From NCBI GenBank assembly GCA_007922225.1, contig ML679962.1, positions 34,207,563-34,271,562 of the forward strand: a DNA stretch of 64,000 bases, written 5' to 3'. The notes beneath the pieces were generated by a model. It was given only the letters and a program-made list of their open reading frames with translations, was not told the DNA's origin and searched no databases. The stretch comes from Emydura subglobosa (lineage: Eukaryota; Chordata; Testudines; Chelidae). Made by a program: the position numbers and the translations under genes. This document shows, in pieces, positions 1-13,537 of this stretch. Position 1 is the first letter of the stretch, and every line of letters begins with the position of its first letter.

Positions 1-3000
1 GGCAGTTCAAGATGGAGCTCCAATCATGAAGAATCAAAAGGAACATTCTCCCGATTTAGCCATTGGGAGCTTCTTGGGTCTATATCTGTGTGTACTGTAA
101 AGGCAGCAAAACATAGTTGTCTCATGGAATATATGGGTGAAGTTGCATGTGAGATGCTTCTGGATTTTTTTTTTTTGCATTGTTTACTAAGCAGCTCTAT
201 AGGGGAAGACTAAATGATGGTATATAAATACATTTAGTAAAACTCCACCTTGTTCATTGTTTGTTGACTCTTTATAATGAGTTCATCCACAGCAATTTTG
301 TTTAAATTGAACATGGAAGCTACTCTTAGGTGTCATTGTCTGATGTGATTGCTCAACTCAGAACAGCAAAGCAGACCTGGACTGATTTGCTGGAGTGTTT
401 TGTGATACAATTTGATTCTGAAGTATTTTGTTACCCTACAGGTTTTAGGGAGAAATTGTCCCATCCACTGCAGGTCTTTAAGCCCTGCTCTAGGATTTGT
501 CTGCATGGGAAACATTCATGGAAGTCAACAGAAGTTCCATTCATATGGTGAATTCCAAATTTGCAGTGAAGACATACCCTGTGCATAAGAAATCAACAAC
601 ACATGTCAGAAAGGAGGGTTTTGCTATTATATCATGCTGTCCCTACAGGTGATAGTTCCTATTAGTGTAACCATATCTCTCTCTCTCACAGAATTAGGCC
701 AGATGTGATTTTATCTTTTATGCGTATAGCTCTAACTGACTTCAGTGGGAGCTCTCTCTACTCAGCTGCAGAATTGATCTAATTATATATAAACCAGAAA
801 CTAATTGTAAACCTTTCTCTAGTGGTACTCTACAGTATCTTCCATCTTCCGTGCTCTCTAGATTCCTGGAGATTTAAGGGGAATGCTAAGCATAGCTGAT
901 GCAGTCATGAACGCAGTAGTTGCACTCTCGGGGTGTAGATGTGACTCTGCTAGGTGAAGAGTTAACAGATTTTTCTTGGTTATAGATATTGAAGTCCAAT
1001 TTACATGTACTGTTCAGAGATGGGTCTAGCAGGCAGTAATAGAATCCAGATTAGGTGCATACTAGTATTTGGATCTGAAGTAGAATCAGATCTAGACTTT
1101 TTATTCTGATCTGATGGCTCCAAAAGCTTAGGAACTCTTGTTGCAAAATCTTGGTTTCAATATGCAGAAATCACATGAGGTTAGTTGAGTTGTGGATATC
1201 AAATGTTCTCATGTAATTTTGACCAGCTAAGCAGTAGAGATGGACTGGGTCTGAAATACTTTACTGACGTAGGCCTTGGTTGAGCAAAGCATTTAAGCAC
1301 ATGAGAAATGGATGATCCATTGGAATACTAGCACTCCAAAGCTAACCGTCCTCCTTGGGTGCTTCTGAGACGTGTCTATAGAAGGTGTTTCTTTCTAGAT
1401 CGTATGCTTGTGTGGCAAGGTGTATGTCTTTGTATTTAGCAAATGGTAGAGGCCTCTGGGTGCGGCGCAAAATCAAGAGAGGCTGTTAGTGAGGCAAATG
1501 CATATTACTTTTACTTTGTTGGTCACTAATGATAATATTAGCAGAGATGGAAGCTTAATACAAATACAATAAAACATAAAAAGCTGTTGCTCTGGGCAGG
1601 ATTTTTACTCATTTTATGTTTTTTTTTAATCTTTGTTTGGTGCAGTGAACTAGTTCGCTTTCAGTGGCTTTCTCAGTTTTAAGGTGACTGTAGAGTTATT
1701 GTGGACTAGCATGGACAACAAGGCATCCTGGGATACCATCAGGATTGCTAGGACCAATATTTGAACCTACCCTAGAAACACTAGGGAAATTCTTCTCTGA
1801 CACCAATTCTACTCTATTGGTCTTCCAATAAGTCTGTACGGCATCCAGTATGCTGGAACTTTGAGTCTGTTTAGGGCGCCACTGGGTGCTACTGGAGGAC
1901 AAATAATGAATAATAATAACCAGTCCAGTTAAATGAACTCTCCTTTCCCCAAAAAGTCTATCAAACTTATGTGAAACAAGGACAAGAAGCCATGTGAAGT
2001 TTAGTTTCTCAACAAAGTGACCCACTGGGTACAAACTCAAGGGGCTAGACTTCCATAGTCACCATTATACAGCGTCTTCACTCTACTTGTCTCTTAGAGC
2101 AGTATTTCAGTATGGTCTTCTCACAAAGCCTGGAGCAGCTGGTAGGGAGAGAACAATGTGCATGTCTGTGAATAAAGGAAAGTTAACTGATTATAATATT
2201 TACAAATTATTTTTACATAGCATTGCTTACTTGATAACTTTGACCAAACTATCCTCTGCAAGGGTTATTCCAGCACAGGAGATTGAAAATGCTGAGAATC
2301 GAAATTCACAGAGCTTGATTCTTAACTTTGCATCTCATCTTTTTACACCAGTTCAGAATGAGTGGGCATAAAATGTTACCATTTTCATATAGAGTTCAAG
2401 CCAGCTAACACTGGAAATCGATATCAGTTGCACCACGAAAGGCCACTGGTTTTATGATAAATGGCCTGAACTCCAGTTGACTTCTTGAGGATCAGTGTTA
2501 TTTGACTCATCATTCTAAGCAATGGATTACAATATATCTAGTTGCCAGATATGTACATCCGTATACCGTACACATATGTACAGATGTTTTCAAATTGATA
2601 TGACCCATTTTACCAAGCACCTGGCATAATAAGATATAATCCCAGGGCTTTGTAGGGGATTTTTCATGGTATCGTCTTATTGTGTTATACATTATCTTAT
2701 TAATCTAATTAACAAACAAAAAAACTGGACACTTCACATTATTATAGCATTGATACCTGCTTACTGAATTAATTCCAGCAAACAAAAGCAGGGCAAAGGT
2801 AATAGTGAAGGAGAGTGCATGCACAAACTGTCTAGCCAAGTGTGTTTCTATGTTCATCAACATCCCTCTTGAGTTTTAAGTTTTAATTGCATACATTTTC
2901 TATCAAGTTGAAATTCTGTCTTTCTTTTGTAGTATCCTCCGGGTATCACAGCAGTGTGATATGTGCTAGACAGGTGCAGCACATAAACTAGTCTGACGAT

Positions 3001-3645
3001 CATTATCACCTCTTCCATAATACTGAATTCACCCCAGGCTGTGACTGATTTAACAAGTCTAATCTGGTAGACTTGTATACTGTAGGTGCTTCAAGTTTAT
3101 GATGGAAAAACTGTGTTTCACAGATGACGGCTTTCCACTTCAAAGAGAGCATTAAAAGAAAATTTCAAAACTCTTTTATAAGTGGCTAGTTGACTATTTC
3201 CTCAATGTATCTTCATCTCTGTTAGTTTTTCTTTGTTGAGCTGCTGTAGCAGTGGAAGGATTAGGCCAGGGCTTTGATGACATATAGTTTTCTAGGCTGA
3301 TTTGAATTTGTATAAACTTGCCTCCCTGAGTGAATGTTTACCCCCCCACCCAAAAAAAAAAAAAAATCACAACCTTAAAATAAACTGCTGTTGCTAGAAG
3401 AGCTTTAATAAATAGAAGTAAATTAATATGTAACCGTTATTAGCAAAGACATGGATAGCTTCCAGCTACAAAAACTGCTTTGTCAGAGAGTACATACAGA
3501 GCACAATCAATTGCCAGGAAAAAACGAAATATTTGAGTGCAGGATGAAGGAAGCGTTTACATCCATGGATGTGAAAAATGCTTGTTGCCAAGGTGAATTA
3601 GATACTACACTTGGTGACACACAACTTAGACATCTACTGTGAGAA
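1..3645. other. No gene seen; AT-rich unique sequence
   Basis: I see no exon with convincing splice sites and no element with clear ends. Short T and A runs occur (about 165-177 and 3351-3366). Around 690-760 there is a weak resemblance to half of the palindromic repeat described at 60.3 kb (a block resembling CTGACTTCAGTGGGAGC). The 114-codon minus-strand frame at 1696-2040 and the plus-strand frame at 2087-2371 have no recognisable protein character. Confidence 0.6.
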
Positions 3646-3895
3646 TATAGGGATCACCATACTGGACCAGACCAATTGTGCTCATCATGCAGTACTGTCA
3701 GTGACAGTATGCAGTGCCGACTCTCATGTTGGACAGTTAGGCAATCACATGCCTATTGGTGGAGTTAATTTCTAACCCCAAACAGTTATTTGTTGGGCGA
3801 CAGTATGTGCTGAGCCATGAAGCTTGATCTCCTATATGAATTTTTATTTTAATTAGAGTAACTAACAGTCTTGTTCACCTGTGGTAATTAAAAAA
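3646..3895 (-). mobile_element. CR1-like LINE 3' end, degenerate
   Basis: The plus strand carries the antisense pattern 'catactggaccagaccaa' followed by a diverged 'cagtactgtcagtgacagt' block and then the 'ctaacccc...cagttattt' tail that I associate with the antisense 3' region of sauropsid CR1 LINEs. A related block starts the long CR1 copy at about 53.66 kb, which supports the family call and the minus orientation. The copy is old and contains no coding sequence. Confidence 0.45.
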
Positions 3896-5089
3896 AAAAA
3901 TTTAAACTCAGCTGTTTCCCTCAATAATATTTTGTACAAAGAAAAATGTTTACTTTTACCAGTTTTAGATTATTCCTTTTCATTTCATTGGGTGTCCCCT
4001 TTGACTGGTCTGAAGGAAATCTGAAAGAAAGGCTTGGCTGGTTTTAGAAAGAATTGCTTCAAAACATTCCGGCAAGTCAAAATTCAACAAATGACTGCTG
4101 GGACGTGGAGTGACCCCTCTTCACAATGGAGCCGGAAAGTCAAGCCTAGAACTCTGGTTCACTGCATGGGTGAACAAGGAGCATCAAAGATTGGGAGCTG
4201 TAATTAGTCTGCTGCTTCTGATGAGCTTTCCAGCTTGCAACTTGCCACAACAGAGCAGGATTGCTTGGGAATTGCAGACTTCTGTGACCAGCAAGATTTG
4301 ATTTTGTGTGCGTGCGTTCAGTGCCCTGAAGGCTGAAATCCTTTGTTTAATGCCCAGAACCAGCAGAAGCAGAGAAGCTTCCCTTTTCTACTACCTCAAG
4401 GTGCCTGAACCTTGGATGGGATGAACCACTTCTTGCATGACTCCGAGGCCACAGATATTTTTTGCTTGATCAAGTCCTTATGCTTATACATTGCCCTTCA
4501 TGCAGGAATCTAAGATAGCTCAAAAATTTAGTTCTCCATCCCGTGTAAGCTTAAATTACTATTAAGAATATCCTTATTCAAACAAACAACCTTTTTGTCT
4601 GGATTTAGTAGTCCCAATTGTTCTATTCTTTAATTGGCAATATGTTTCAAAGCCAGAAAGGAAATTGACTCGAGGGAGTTTTGCAGCATCATGACTCAAG
4701 CTGATGTGATTGAGGGAAGGTAAGAAACCGAGTATTCCAGAGTTTCTGGGACTAAAACATTTTAATGCTAAAAGTGCAATACCATGCTTATGAGAGCAAT
4801 ATTACTAACTAGATTATCCGTAGCTGGAAGCTAATGAAGGGAATTCATAGTAGACTCTAGATGTGAGATGTCGTGGTGTTAGCGCAAGTAAAAGTATGCA
4901 ACCCAGTATTTTATGCTATCTACGACTAGTGCAAGAACTTGTCAAGAAAATGTGCAGGTGAGCTGCAGTGATCAGTGTTTGTGCACTACTGTACACCTTT
5001 CAGGAGTCTGATTTGTCTTGTGTACGTCACGTTTCACCTCCGTTAAACTATTTGCTCACAGTCATAATCTTTCTTGGAATATAGCATAT
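3896..5089. other. No gene seen
   Basis: AT-rich sequence with an A run near 3890-3900. No repeat with definable ends and no plausible exon was recognised. The frame at 4110-4301 is taken to be chance. Confidence 0.55.
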
Positions 5090-5413
5090 CAAAATTTAAT
5101 AATATAAGAGAACTTGTCATAAAAATACAAATGTGTCACAGCACACTATTACTGAAAAATTTGCTTACTTTCTCATTTTTACCATATAATCATAAAATAA
5201 TTGTAATATAAATATTGTACTAACATTTCAGTGTATAGTACCTAGAACTGTATAAACAAGTAATTGTATGAAATTTTAATTTGTACTGACTTCGCTAGTG
5301 CTTTTTATGTAGCCTATTGTAAAATTAGGTAACTGTCTAGATGAGTTGATGTACCTCCTGGAAGACCTCTGTGTACCCCCAGGGGTATGTGTACCCTTGG
5401 TTGAAAACCACTA
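5090..5413 (+). mobile_element. hAT-like transposon 3' end fragment
   Basis: The right end reads GGTTGAAAACCACTA (5399-5413). It resembles the right terminal inverted repeat of the complete hAT MITE at 16165-16345 (GGTTAAGAACCACTG). It is preceded by an 'aagacctctgtgtaccccc' block typical of the 3' end of a sauropsid hAT family. I found no matching left terminus upstream, so this is probably a truncated copy; the left boundary is approximate. Confidence 0.45.
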
Positions 5414-8079
5414 GTATAGTCAATTGCTAGACCACACTTTGGTTTGTTATAAAACATATGCAAGAAACCAAATAAAAAACAGTCAGTCAGGTTTATTGCT
5501 CTATAGTATAGGGAAAATGTTTTCTATTATACCTATCTGGGGGAAGCCATCTTGTGCAGTGATGTTACATTCACTTTTTGCAGAAGGCGTGCTCCCCAAA
5601 GTTACACAGTTCAGCTGGCATTATTTATATGACAATTTTACAAGTTACACATCTCTTCGCATATCATTAGAATCCAGCCCATTTGTCCCAGTTCCCTAAC
5701 CTGTTCTGTTCCTTCCTTACCTTTATTTTGGATACTAGCAATTCACGTACTGGTACGTGAAGGTACTTCCCTTGCTTGTACTAAGACATCGAACAAACAT
5801 ATCTTGATTTTTGATAAGCTTCTTATCTGCTTATGCCAAAGCTTCCTTGAACTAATGCAAGGTGTTATGGGATTCTTCGCATAAGAGAACAGGATTATAG
5901 TAAAGTTATAGACCAATGTAGGCTGTATAACTGATATAATATTTGTGTTTATTGCTATTTTGTGCTTAATGCCTACTAATGTGTATTTGGTGCAGATACT
6001 TGTTGTTCGTATGATATGTATCATTAATATAAAATATGCTAGCCAGCAATACTGGTTAACATGACCAAACACTTGCTGGCCCACCCTACATGTACATTCA
6101 GTTACTTGGTGAGGATGTAACGTAAGAAAATTGAATGTAAAGACTGTTAAACAGGCAATGAATCCAGCTTACACCTTTCTTTCCCTTTCACCAGGAAAGA
6201 ACTCAGCTATTTTTAAAACTGTTGTCTGTTTGAATCCAACTACTAGTGTTCGTCTCTTGTGTGAAAGAGGACAGGAATTATTTAATACATCCTAAAATTT
6301 CATAGGCAGCCTTATCTCCTGTGTGTCTTGCGAAAATATCTCCAAACTCTCCATCATTTCCTCGGAGGGTTTTAACTCTCTAAGGGTACTGCTTGTATTT
6401 TATAAAAGGAGGGTCGTCCAATCAGGAATCAGAAACCACATCATGTGACGTCAGTGACTACATTGACTGAATACCAAGTATCCAAAGGAGCTCTTGCAAC
6501 AAACAGCTCATGAAAACCCAGAGGCTCAAATTATGTTATTAAAAACTCTTTATCATCAAATTCCTAGTCGGCTTATGAAAAGACTAAATCCTATTGAGTG
6601 AATGGCTCTAGATGTTAGCAACCCCGCCTGTGTAGAGACTCTGAGGAATGGATATTGGTTTCAGCTATATATATTGGCGGTGAAGGATATAGTTGAAATT
6701 GCACTGAGGTTCCCTTTTATGCTCGATTGTTAACTGCTGCATGTCAGCTCCTGTTAACTAATTCTACATGACTATAAGTACAGCTGTTGTACAGAAAAAG
6801 CAGTGTGTCAGCAATGTTATACCCCAAAAAGCCTATTCTTTTCACATTTACAAAATACCAACCCAACACAGCACGCATGTATTCTAGACACAACACCCTG
6901 CTGTCCGTGTCCCATGTCTAGCCACTGCTTCCTTACCTGCTTCAGTGCTGCCTAATGTACCAAGTATGTGCAGGGAAAAATAGAGCTCCCGCATAGCCTC
7001 ATAGACATGGTATATCTGTATTCAAGTGCCAACACGGGATTTGGAAAAAAGCTGGCACAGCTGTGGATTGTCCTGCACTTTGCCAGGTTTCAGATACCTG
7101 GGCATGTCACTTCCCGTGACTCATGCCTCTGGATGTTTGTAACTGCACACCTGATCGCTAAGGACGAGTTAATCAGTATTTCAGTCCCTAGTGATCAGAG
7201 GAGTGATGGGCCGGGTGGTGTCCTGTGGATAGTTAACAAAAAGCAGTGATTTGGAAGATCTGTACTTAAAATTCATAAAAATCCCATTTTCCCCCCCTTC
7301 TAGCTCGAAAGAGTTTCTCCAAGTCAGTGATCGGTTATATTTTCCTTTCTTTCCTAAAACACGTATTTGTCCTTGACCATGATATCTGCTAGATGATGTG
7401 AAATATCTTAACAGCAGTTAGGGCTCCTTAGTGTTGGCTCCCAGGTTTGTAAAGTCCTCTGACAAAATTCATTCTTCTTGTAACTAAATAGATTTCACGG
7501 AAGCTCTGGTCCTTGTTTCTTAAAGGAATGTTGTCAATAAGACTGGCAGCTGGCCTGAAATTAAACCTATCGGTGTCATTGTGATCTGTGTGCACACGTA
7601 TGTAAGTTACACTGTTCTTTGTTCCCTTCCTATTTATGCACAAAGAGCAGGGACATCTGAGTGTGCATGTGTGTTGTATTCATGTCCCCTGCAGAACCAA
7701 AAACCAAACAGTACTTTCTAGGTTTGGTGGTGGTAGCTAAGGTGAGAAGTTGAGAAGTAATCATGTTGTAATCCTCTGTTTTACAGGGGTAATGATGTGT
7801 TGATTTTGGGAGCATTGGGACATGGGGGTGGGATTGCGAGTGGGTTTTTTGGTGCAGGATTAGGTGGGCATTATAATGCAACTTTTAAGTGCTGTTACTG
7901 AGTTAAATCTGCGCTTCTCATGCTTGACTGTGTGTTGTAGGACACCTGCTATCTGCTAAATGAAAGCTTTGAAAGGGTATATTGGTATGGCCTTAATTGG
8001 ATACAGTAAACAGTTAAATAAAATGAGCTAGTATTTTGATACATGCAGGGTGTCTACTGTGGGGCATGGGGGAATGTAT
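5414..8079. other. No gene seen; one short palindrome
   Basis: Mostly unique AT-rich sequence. A near-perfect 20-bp palindrome, TTCACGTAC-TG-GTACGTGAA, lies at 5742-5761. The frames at 5743-6084 (-), 6968-7249 (+) and 7630-7881 (-) show no domain, signal peptide or splice context. Confidence 0.55.
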
Positions 8080-8155
8080 TATTCATAGATCCCAAGGCCA
8101 GAAGAGACCATTGTGACCATCTAGTCCGACCTCCTGTATAACACAGACCAACAGG
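8080..8155 (-). mobile_element. CR1 LINE 3' terminus, short fragment
   Basis: The plus strand reads 'ggccagaagagaccattgtg' then 'catctagtccgacctcctgt', the antisense of the conserved CR1 3' end. The sense version of the same block is present at 49637-49690. About 75 bp remain, consistent with extreme 5' truncation. Confidence 0.7.
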
Positions 8156-11100
8156 TTAAAATGCAATGCAGTTATGTTTCTGTTTTTTTTCCCCAGTTAA
8201 TGTTACATGTTTCAGAGAGGATCAAAACACAAAGGTGGTGCACTGGATATTCTGTGTAGGTTTGTTTGTACACCCTCAATACACAAGCCTGCATAACAAT
8301 GCAGATAGTTAGGCATTAGAAAGAAGGTGTATTTTTACCAGACAGACTTTGAGATCTGTAAATTCTCTGGGTCACAAAGTTTTGCAAATGATGAAGTGCA
8401 TATTACTTACAGGTACGTCTAGAAATGACTAGCCACATGGTAAAGCACAAGGTGTTTCAGCTCTAGGTAAAGGAAAAATACTCATATCCCACAACCGCAG
8501 TGCTGGGCTGCCAATATTTGAACACCAAAAATTTCCTCATAACCTAAGACCAGATGTGTGTCTGCAGAGAGAAAAGGTGAAGGACTGGACACCGGTCCAT
8601 TTTGTTTCCCTACTTAAAGAAATCGTGTTTTCTCATATCTGTAACCAAGAAAGGGTAACACCAGAGGGCAGACAAACTTAGACTGGGCTGCACATTGTTG
8701 GAAATATTTCTGCTTTGTTTCTAAAATAAAACAAAACAGTATCTCAAAGGTTTAACCTCTGTTGAAGGTCCAGTGTTCAACCTCTTACCATTAAGCTGGG
8801 GCAAAGTGAGGGCAGAGGTGAAGATGTTTTATGTGGGAAATGCAGGGATAGCAGATCTCCCTGGAGGTTGGTTTTGTTGGGTTTTTTTTTTTTTTGGTTA
8901 AATATCTGCCATTTAATGCAACCTGTTCCATTCTGAAGGCAGAACATTTTGATCTTCAGAACTAATTAGATAAGCCCCAGGGATAAACTAATTCTGGCAG
9001 GAATGAGGTAGCAGAAGTTTTTCCATTAGGAAGCAGGGATATTATCCCAACCTTCTTTTAATTTTGGTTGCAGAATTTTAATTGGGGACTTGAGGAATCT
9101 CCAAGAACCTCCTCCATGACAGCACTGCTTAGCTTAGAGGACACCCGCAAGTATGGAGTCTCTTGAGTCTGTTTTTAGGGATTACTGCCATGCCTCTTCC
9201 TCCTATAGGAGCAGCATTTGGAGGCAACATACATAACTTATAACTTTATAATGAGAAGTCAAGATTGTAACGATTGGTTAGACTAAGCACTGCTAATTAC
9301 TTCGCTTGTCCCACAGTTTCTCCTTTTTCTTTTGATTAGATGCTAATAGAACACATGGTAACGCTGAAGAGCTTTCAGGAACAGTCGGAGACATTTAATT
9401 AAAAACGCCGTGCAATCCTTTTAAGTTGAGATGGGATGCACCCAAATACTGTGGCTCTGTAGTATTTGAAAGAACTCTCTGTAGTGGTAACATTTCCAAC
9501 AGGAAACCTACGACATGAAAGGCCAGCCACTAAATCTAACTTACCTCACTTCAAGAGCTGACTCAAAAGAGCACTTTGTGGCTATTTATCGCCCCAGATG
9601 GAACTTTGAGAACTTCATAAATTTGCATCTTAGTCATTGTCACCTTTCAAATATGATACAAGTGTGAGTACAGCAATTTGCCAGTTATGTGGACATGATG
9701 TTATCAATCATGTTTCAGGGTAACGTCAGGCCCTTGTGAGCGTGTGATGAAGGTTGCTCTCTGCCTCTTCAGGAAAAGTGGGCATTGTTTTCCTGCATTA
9801 TTTATAGCCATACCACTGAAAAGTTGGTGCAGAGAAGCATGTCTGTCTCACAGGGCTAGGCTACTGGACTTCCATCTCTGTGCAGTTTTTTTCTGGAGCA
9901 ATAAAGGGAATTTCAAAGGGGGAAACTTGGCAGGCAGAAATAGCCCCATCTAGGGGGAAAGGCACCTGTTTCTTAAATCTACTTTGAATAGTGAGAAAGC
10001 GATTGCCAGTAAGAAGCCCAGCAATGCAACTATCTTAGATCACTGCATTCTGCCAGTATATCCCTTGACTGTGAGTTCTCATGGTGGAAAATCTGCTTAT
10101 AATGAGTTCACAAAGGTACAAACTGCTGCCTGGAGCTGGCTGGCGCCAGCTGAGGGAAGGGTGGGGCTTGGGAACAAAGTAGACACTCAAAATATGACCC
10201 AGGGATCTTCTGCCAGTGCAGCTTCTATGAAGCTGAAAGTTTTTTTGGACCCCTGTGTGGAAGGTGGCTGTAGCAGTGGGGCTGGGTTCCATGGGATGAA
10301 TGCCTCTGCAGCTATAGCTGCCCCAAAGAGTAGGGGGGGGAATTTATGCACCTCGTGCTCCCACGGGAGTGAATCAAGGCCAGTATTTTCTGTTAGAAGA
10401 GTGGAAGCAATGATACATTTTGTATGTGTACGTTAGGTCTGAAATATGGATGGATGAGAAACAGATGGCTCCATTAATTCTTATTGTGGGCATGTGGCTC
10501 CACAAAGTCATATCAATGTCTCCTGTTATGAGGCTTTTATTTGTGCATGGATACTTTTAAAGGGCGGGGAGCAAAATCACATTATATCAACTTGTGCAAA
10601 CTTACTGGAAATAACGGATAAGTATTAGACGCTTCAGTGGCTGCTGAACTACAAATAAATTGTTGCTTAGAACTGGTTTAACCCCCCCTCCAATTTTAAT
10701 TCTTTTGAAAGGTGACCTTTCATTTACTCACAGAGCCGGTGGAGCTAAGATGGTTCCCCATGCTGCCCTGTCACTGTGTCTCACCGTTGCTAGATGTTCC
10801 AGGTGTTAGTTGCATTGTTTAATACACTACTGTAAGGTGCTTGAATGCTATGGTTATGAGCGGCGTTGTGTTTTGCGGCAGAAAAGTTAGATAAAAACAA
10901 AATACTCTTGTTGGAAGGTTGCAATGGAAGGTTTCATGAGTTCTTAGAATTCAAAGTGTTCCAAGAACCCCAAAACAGAGAGAGACAAAGCAGGCTGCTC
11001 CCTAAAACAGAGGTAGAAATCACTCCTTCTTTCTCTGTCTGCTGACTGACTCTGATTACATGGTCCCCTACAGAGCATCCTGCTTGCAAGACGGCTCAGG

Positions 11101-12227
11101 AAAACTCCTGAGAATTTACAGTGAGAGATTACGATTTTAACTCTGTTTTCAATATACCATGGGGAATAGGGGCCAAAGCGAGTAGCGTAAAACTTACAGA
11201 ATAGAATCCTTCATTTTATTACTGAGATTTTAACAGTGCCAATTCAAACCAACGATTGTGGTGCTGCTTCTTTTGGTCGTGTCTTCCAAGCCCAGCGTAG
11301 AGTCCCCCATCACATTGCAATCCAGAACTTTTTTTGATCATCACCAAACTGGTATGGATTTGACTGGCTGTATAGAGTTTACCCGTCCCCTGAGCCATCC
11401 AGTCACCCCAGCCAGAATTGATGATAAATTCTCAAAATCATCAGGTCATTTGGATTAAAATGCTGCTGAGATGTCGTGTAATCCACGCAAGTGTCTAAGC
11501 CATAAAGTCCGTGTGCCAAACTGTTGGGCATCACATTGAATGTGCTTTAGGTCCTCTGCGGCTTTTTTTAACTTGTGGGAATTGTTTAGTACTTGTTCTG
11601 TCCCCTATTTATCCATAGAAAGGGTACTGCGTAGTCAGCAGATGTATGAGCGTCCCACGTTGCCCTGCCAGCTCTCAGCAGTTTAAGAATGACTGCCGTT
11701 CCTTTTCGGTCTGTTCTGGACACGAACCGTTGACCTATAGGTGGCAGACTGAGCCTTCGTACCCACCTCTAGCCTTCCAGTCCTTCTGAGTTGTACTCAA
11801 TGTCTTGAAGAATTAGCATGGAAACAAAGGGTCCCCTGCTCCACCCCATCCAAACTGGAGTATTAAAAACAGGTGGAACAGGATCAGGAGCTCTGTGACA
11901 CGATCCCTTCTTCTCCGTGGCCTTCCCTCTGTAGCCGTGTTGCCCGACTGAAGATCGGTATTGACGGGCATTTTGTGGGCACACGTGGGAGCAAGGAGCA
12001 GCCCGTTCCACTTGGCGTGCTATCCTCAGGTCCCCCTTGGTTTCTCAGAGCATTAACTCCCCTTCGCTGCATCTCTCATCCCCAGAGGCAGTGGTGAGGA
12101 GAGGGAAGGTGGCAGAATGGCTTTCTCATGAGCCATGCTGACAAGGGGGCTGAGAAGAGTGGCTGGCCTGCTGCTCTGAGACCTGTGAAGATGAAATCTG
12201 GTTTCCTTATGGAGGTCTAGAATTCAC
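8156..12227. other. No gene seen
   Basis: Unique-looking sequence with a T run at 8881-8895 and one CTCF-like match at 8658. The plus-strand frame at 9984-10436 (150 codons) is the longest in the window, but it has no recognisable domain and no clear splice sites. Its translation is rich in Ser, Ala and Gly, as expected for a chance frame in a GC-richer patch. Confidence 0.5.
8658..8671 (+). promoter_or_regulatory. CTCF-like core motif
   Basis: ACACCAGAGGGCAG matches the vertebrate CTCF core CCASYAGRKGGCRS at 13 of 14 positions (first base differs). Occupancy cannot be judged from sequence, and such matches also occur by chance. Confidence 0.3.
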
Positions 12228-12265
12228 CCAGGCACTGTACGTTCTCCCAGGCACTGTACGTTTTC
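12228..12265. repeat. Tandem duplication of a 19-bp unit
   Basis: Two adjacent copies of CCAGGCACTGTACGTTCTC (12228-12246 and 12247-12265) differ at one base. The short local duplication lies about 20 bp upstream of the mariner-like element. Confidence 0.8.
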
Positions 12266-12286
12266 CTAGCATGAGATCTGGAACTA

Positions 12287-12411
12287 GGGTGACCAGATGT
12301 CCTGATTTTATAGGGACAGTCCCGATAGTCAGGGCTTTTTCTTATATAGGTGCCTATTACTGCCCCCCTCCCCCTCCTGCCCGATTTTTCGCACTTGCTA
12401 TCTAGTCACTC
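12287..12411. mobile_element. Tc1/mariner-like MITE, 125 bp
   Basis: The left end GGGTGACCAGAT and the right end ATCTAGTCACTC are imperfect terminal inverted repeats, and both are flanked by TA (12285-12286 and 12412-12413). That is the target duplication expected of Tc1/mariner transposases. There is no coding capacity. The C-rich tract near 12362-12381 is internal. Superfamily assignment rests on the TA duplication and is inferential. Confidence 0.6.
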
Positions 12412-12413
12412 TA

Positions 12414-13537
12414 TCTGGAACCCCTCCCTCTGGAGGGGAGAATGGGAAAGAAGGTGAATAGGAGGAGACAACTGGGATGAGCCCAATCACTGTTCTACTT
12501 ATAATGGCTAACTACAGTGATGATCAGCCGGACAGCTCTACACGTGTGTAAATTGAATCCCTATAATTGTGTTTTATTACAGCTTGTTCACATTAAGATA
12601 TTCCTTCTGTGAGTCTCTTAGCAAAGCCATTGCTTTGAAACTATAACTTGATAACTCACATTATCATTAAGGGGTTGGTAATTGCAGGCCTGTATTTCTT
12701 TATTTTTAAAATGACAGCAGAAAAGGTTTGGTTTTGGTTTCTGTAATAAAGTGTTTCATGTCAGAGAGTACTTGGGTCAAGAACAGTGTGTTTCATTACT
12801 TTTTTTTTTTTTTTTTAAATTAATGTAGTACTCGATTAATCAACCTTTCAGGAGTCTAATGGCACTCCATCTGTACCATGTGATTCAGAATAGTGCTAAT
12901 TTCTTCTCTCCCTGCAAAGTATAGGAGATCAGAGAATGGTCCTGCAGCTAGAAATACAATATTGCCACATTGCCTCACGTGCTTTTGGAATGGAATTAAG
13001 ACACACTAACTTGATGATGATGATAGTATAAAACAATTCTGGCGAGCAGTCTTGCTTTATCACATTTTGGACAGTGGGGTTTCTGACTCCTCTGTTTTCT
13101 GGTTTTTAAAGAGTCTCCTTTTGCCTTTTTAAAGCTGGTATCTGATGTTGTGCACAGTCTGGTTGAAAATGGGTTTGTTTATTTCAAAGCTGTTTTTATT
13201 ACTGCAATCTACCTACTTTCAATTCTTCACCTTGCAAAATGTTACCATCTTGTACTTAATTATTCTGACAATTTCCAAATGCTATGGCAACCAATTATGA
13301 TGTCAGAAGTAAAGCTTGTAAGAAGGGGTTTAGAGGAAGAGGCAGCGTAAAGAAGAAATTGTCAATTTGAACATTTGTTTTCTTCAGTAACTGAACACTT
13401 TGCTCACTTGAGCTCTCCCAGGGAGTTTAGCCTGACCGAGAAATTTAGTCTTTGGGCCTATAATTGCAGTGATAATGAAGCAAGAGATTTCATACACAGT
13501 GCCCATTGGCAGAGGAAAAGGTGTTAGATCTGCAAAG
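12414..13537. other. No gene seen; T17 run
   Basis: AT-rich sequence with a 17-base T run at 12800-12816. The plus-strand frame at 13150-13350 has a hydrophobic stretch but no supporting gene structure. Confidence 0.55.

Noticed and set aside
9984..10436. 150-codon plus-strand frame, the longest in the window
   Set aside because: No recognisable domain, no clear acceptor or donor pair, composition typical of a chance frame, and an overlapping opposite-strand frame of 85 codons.
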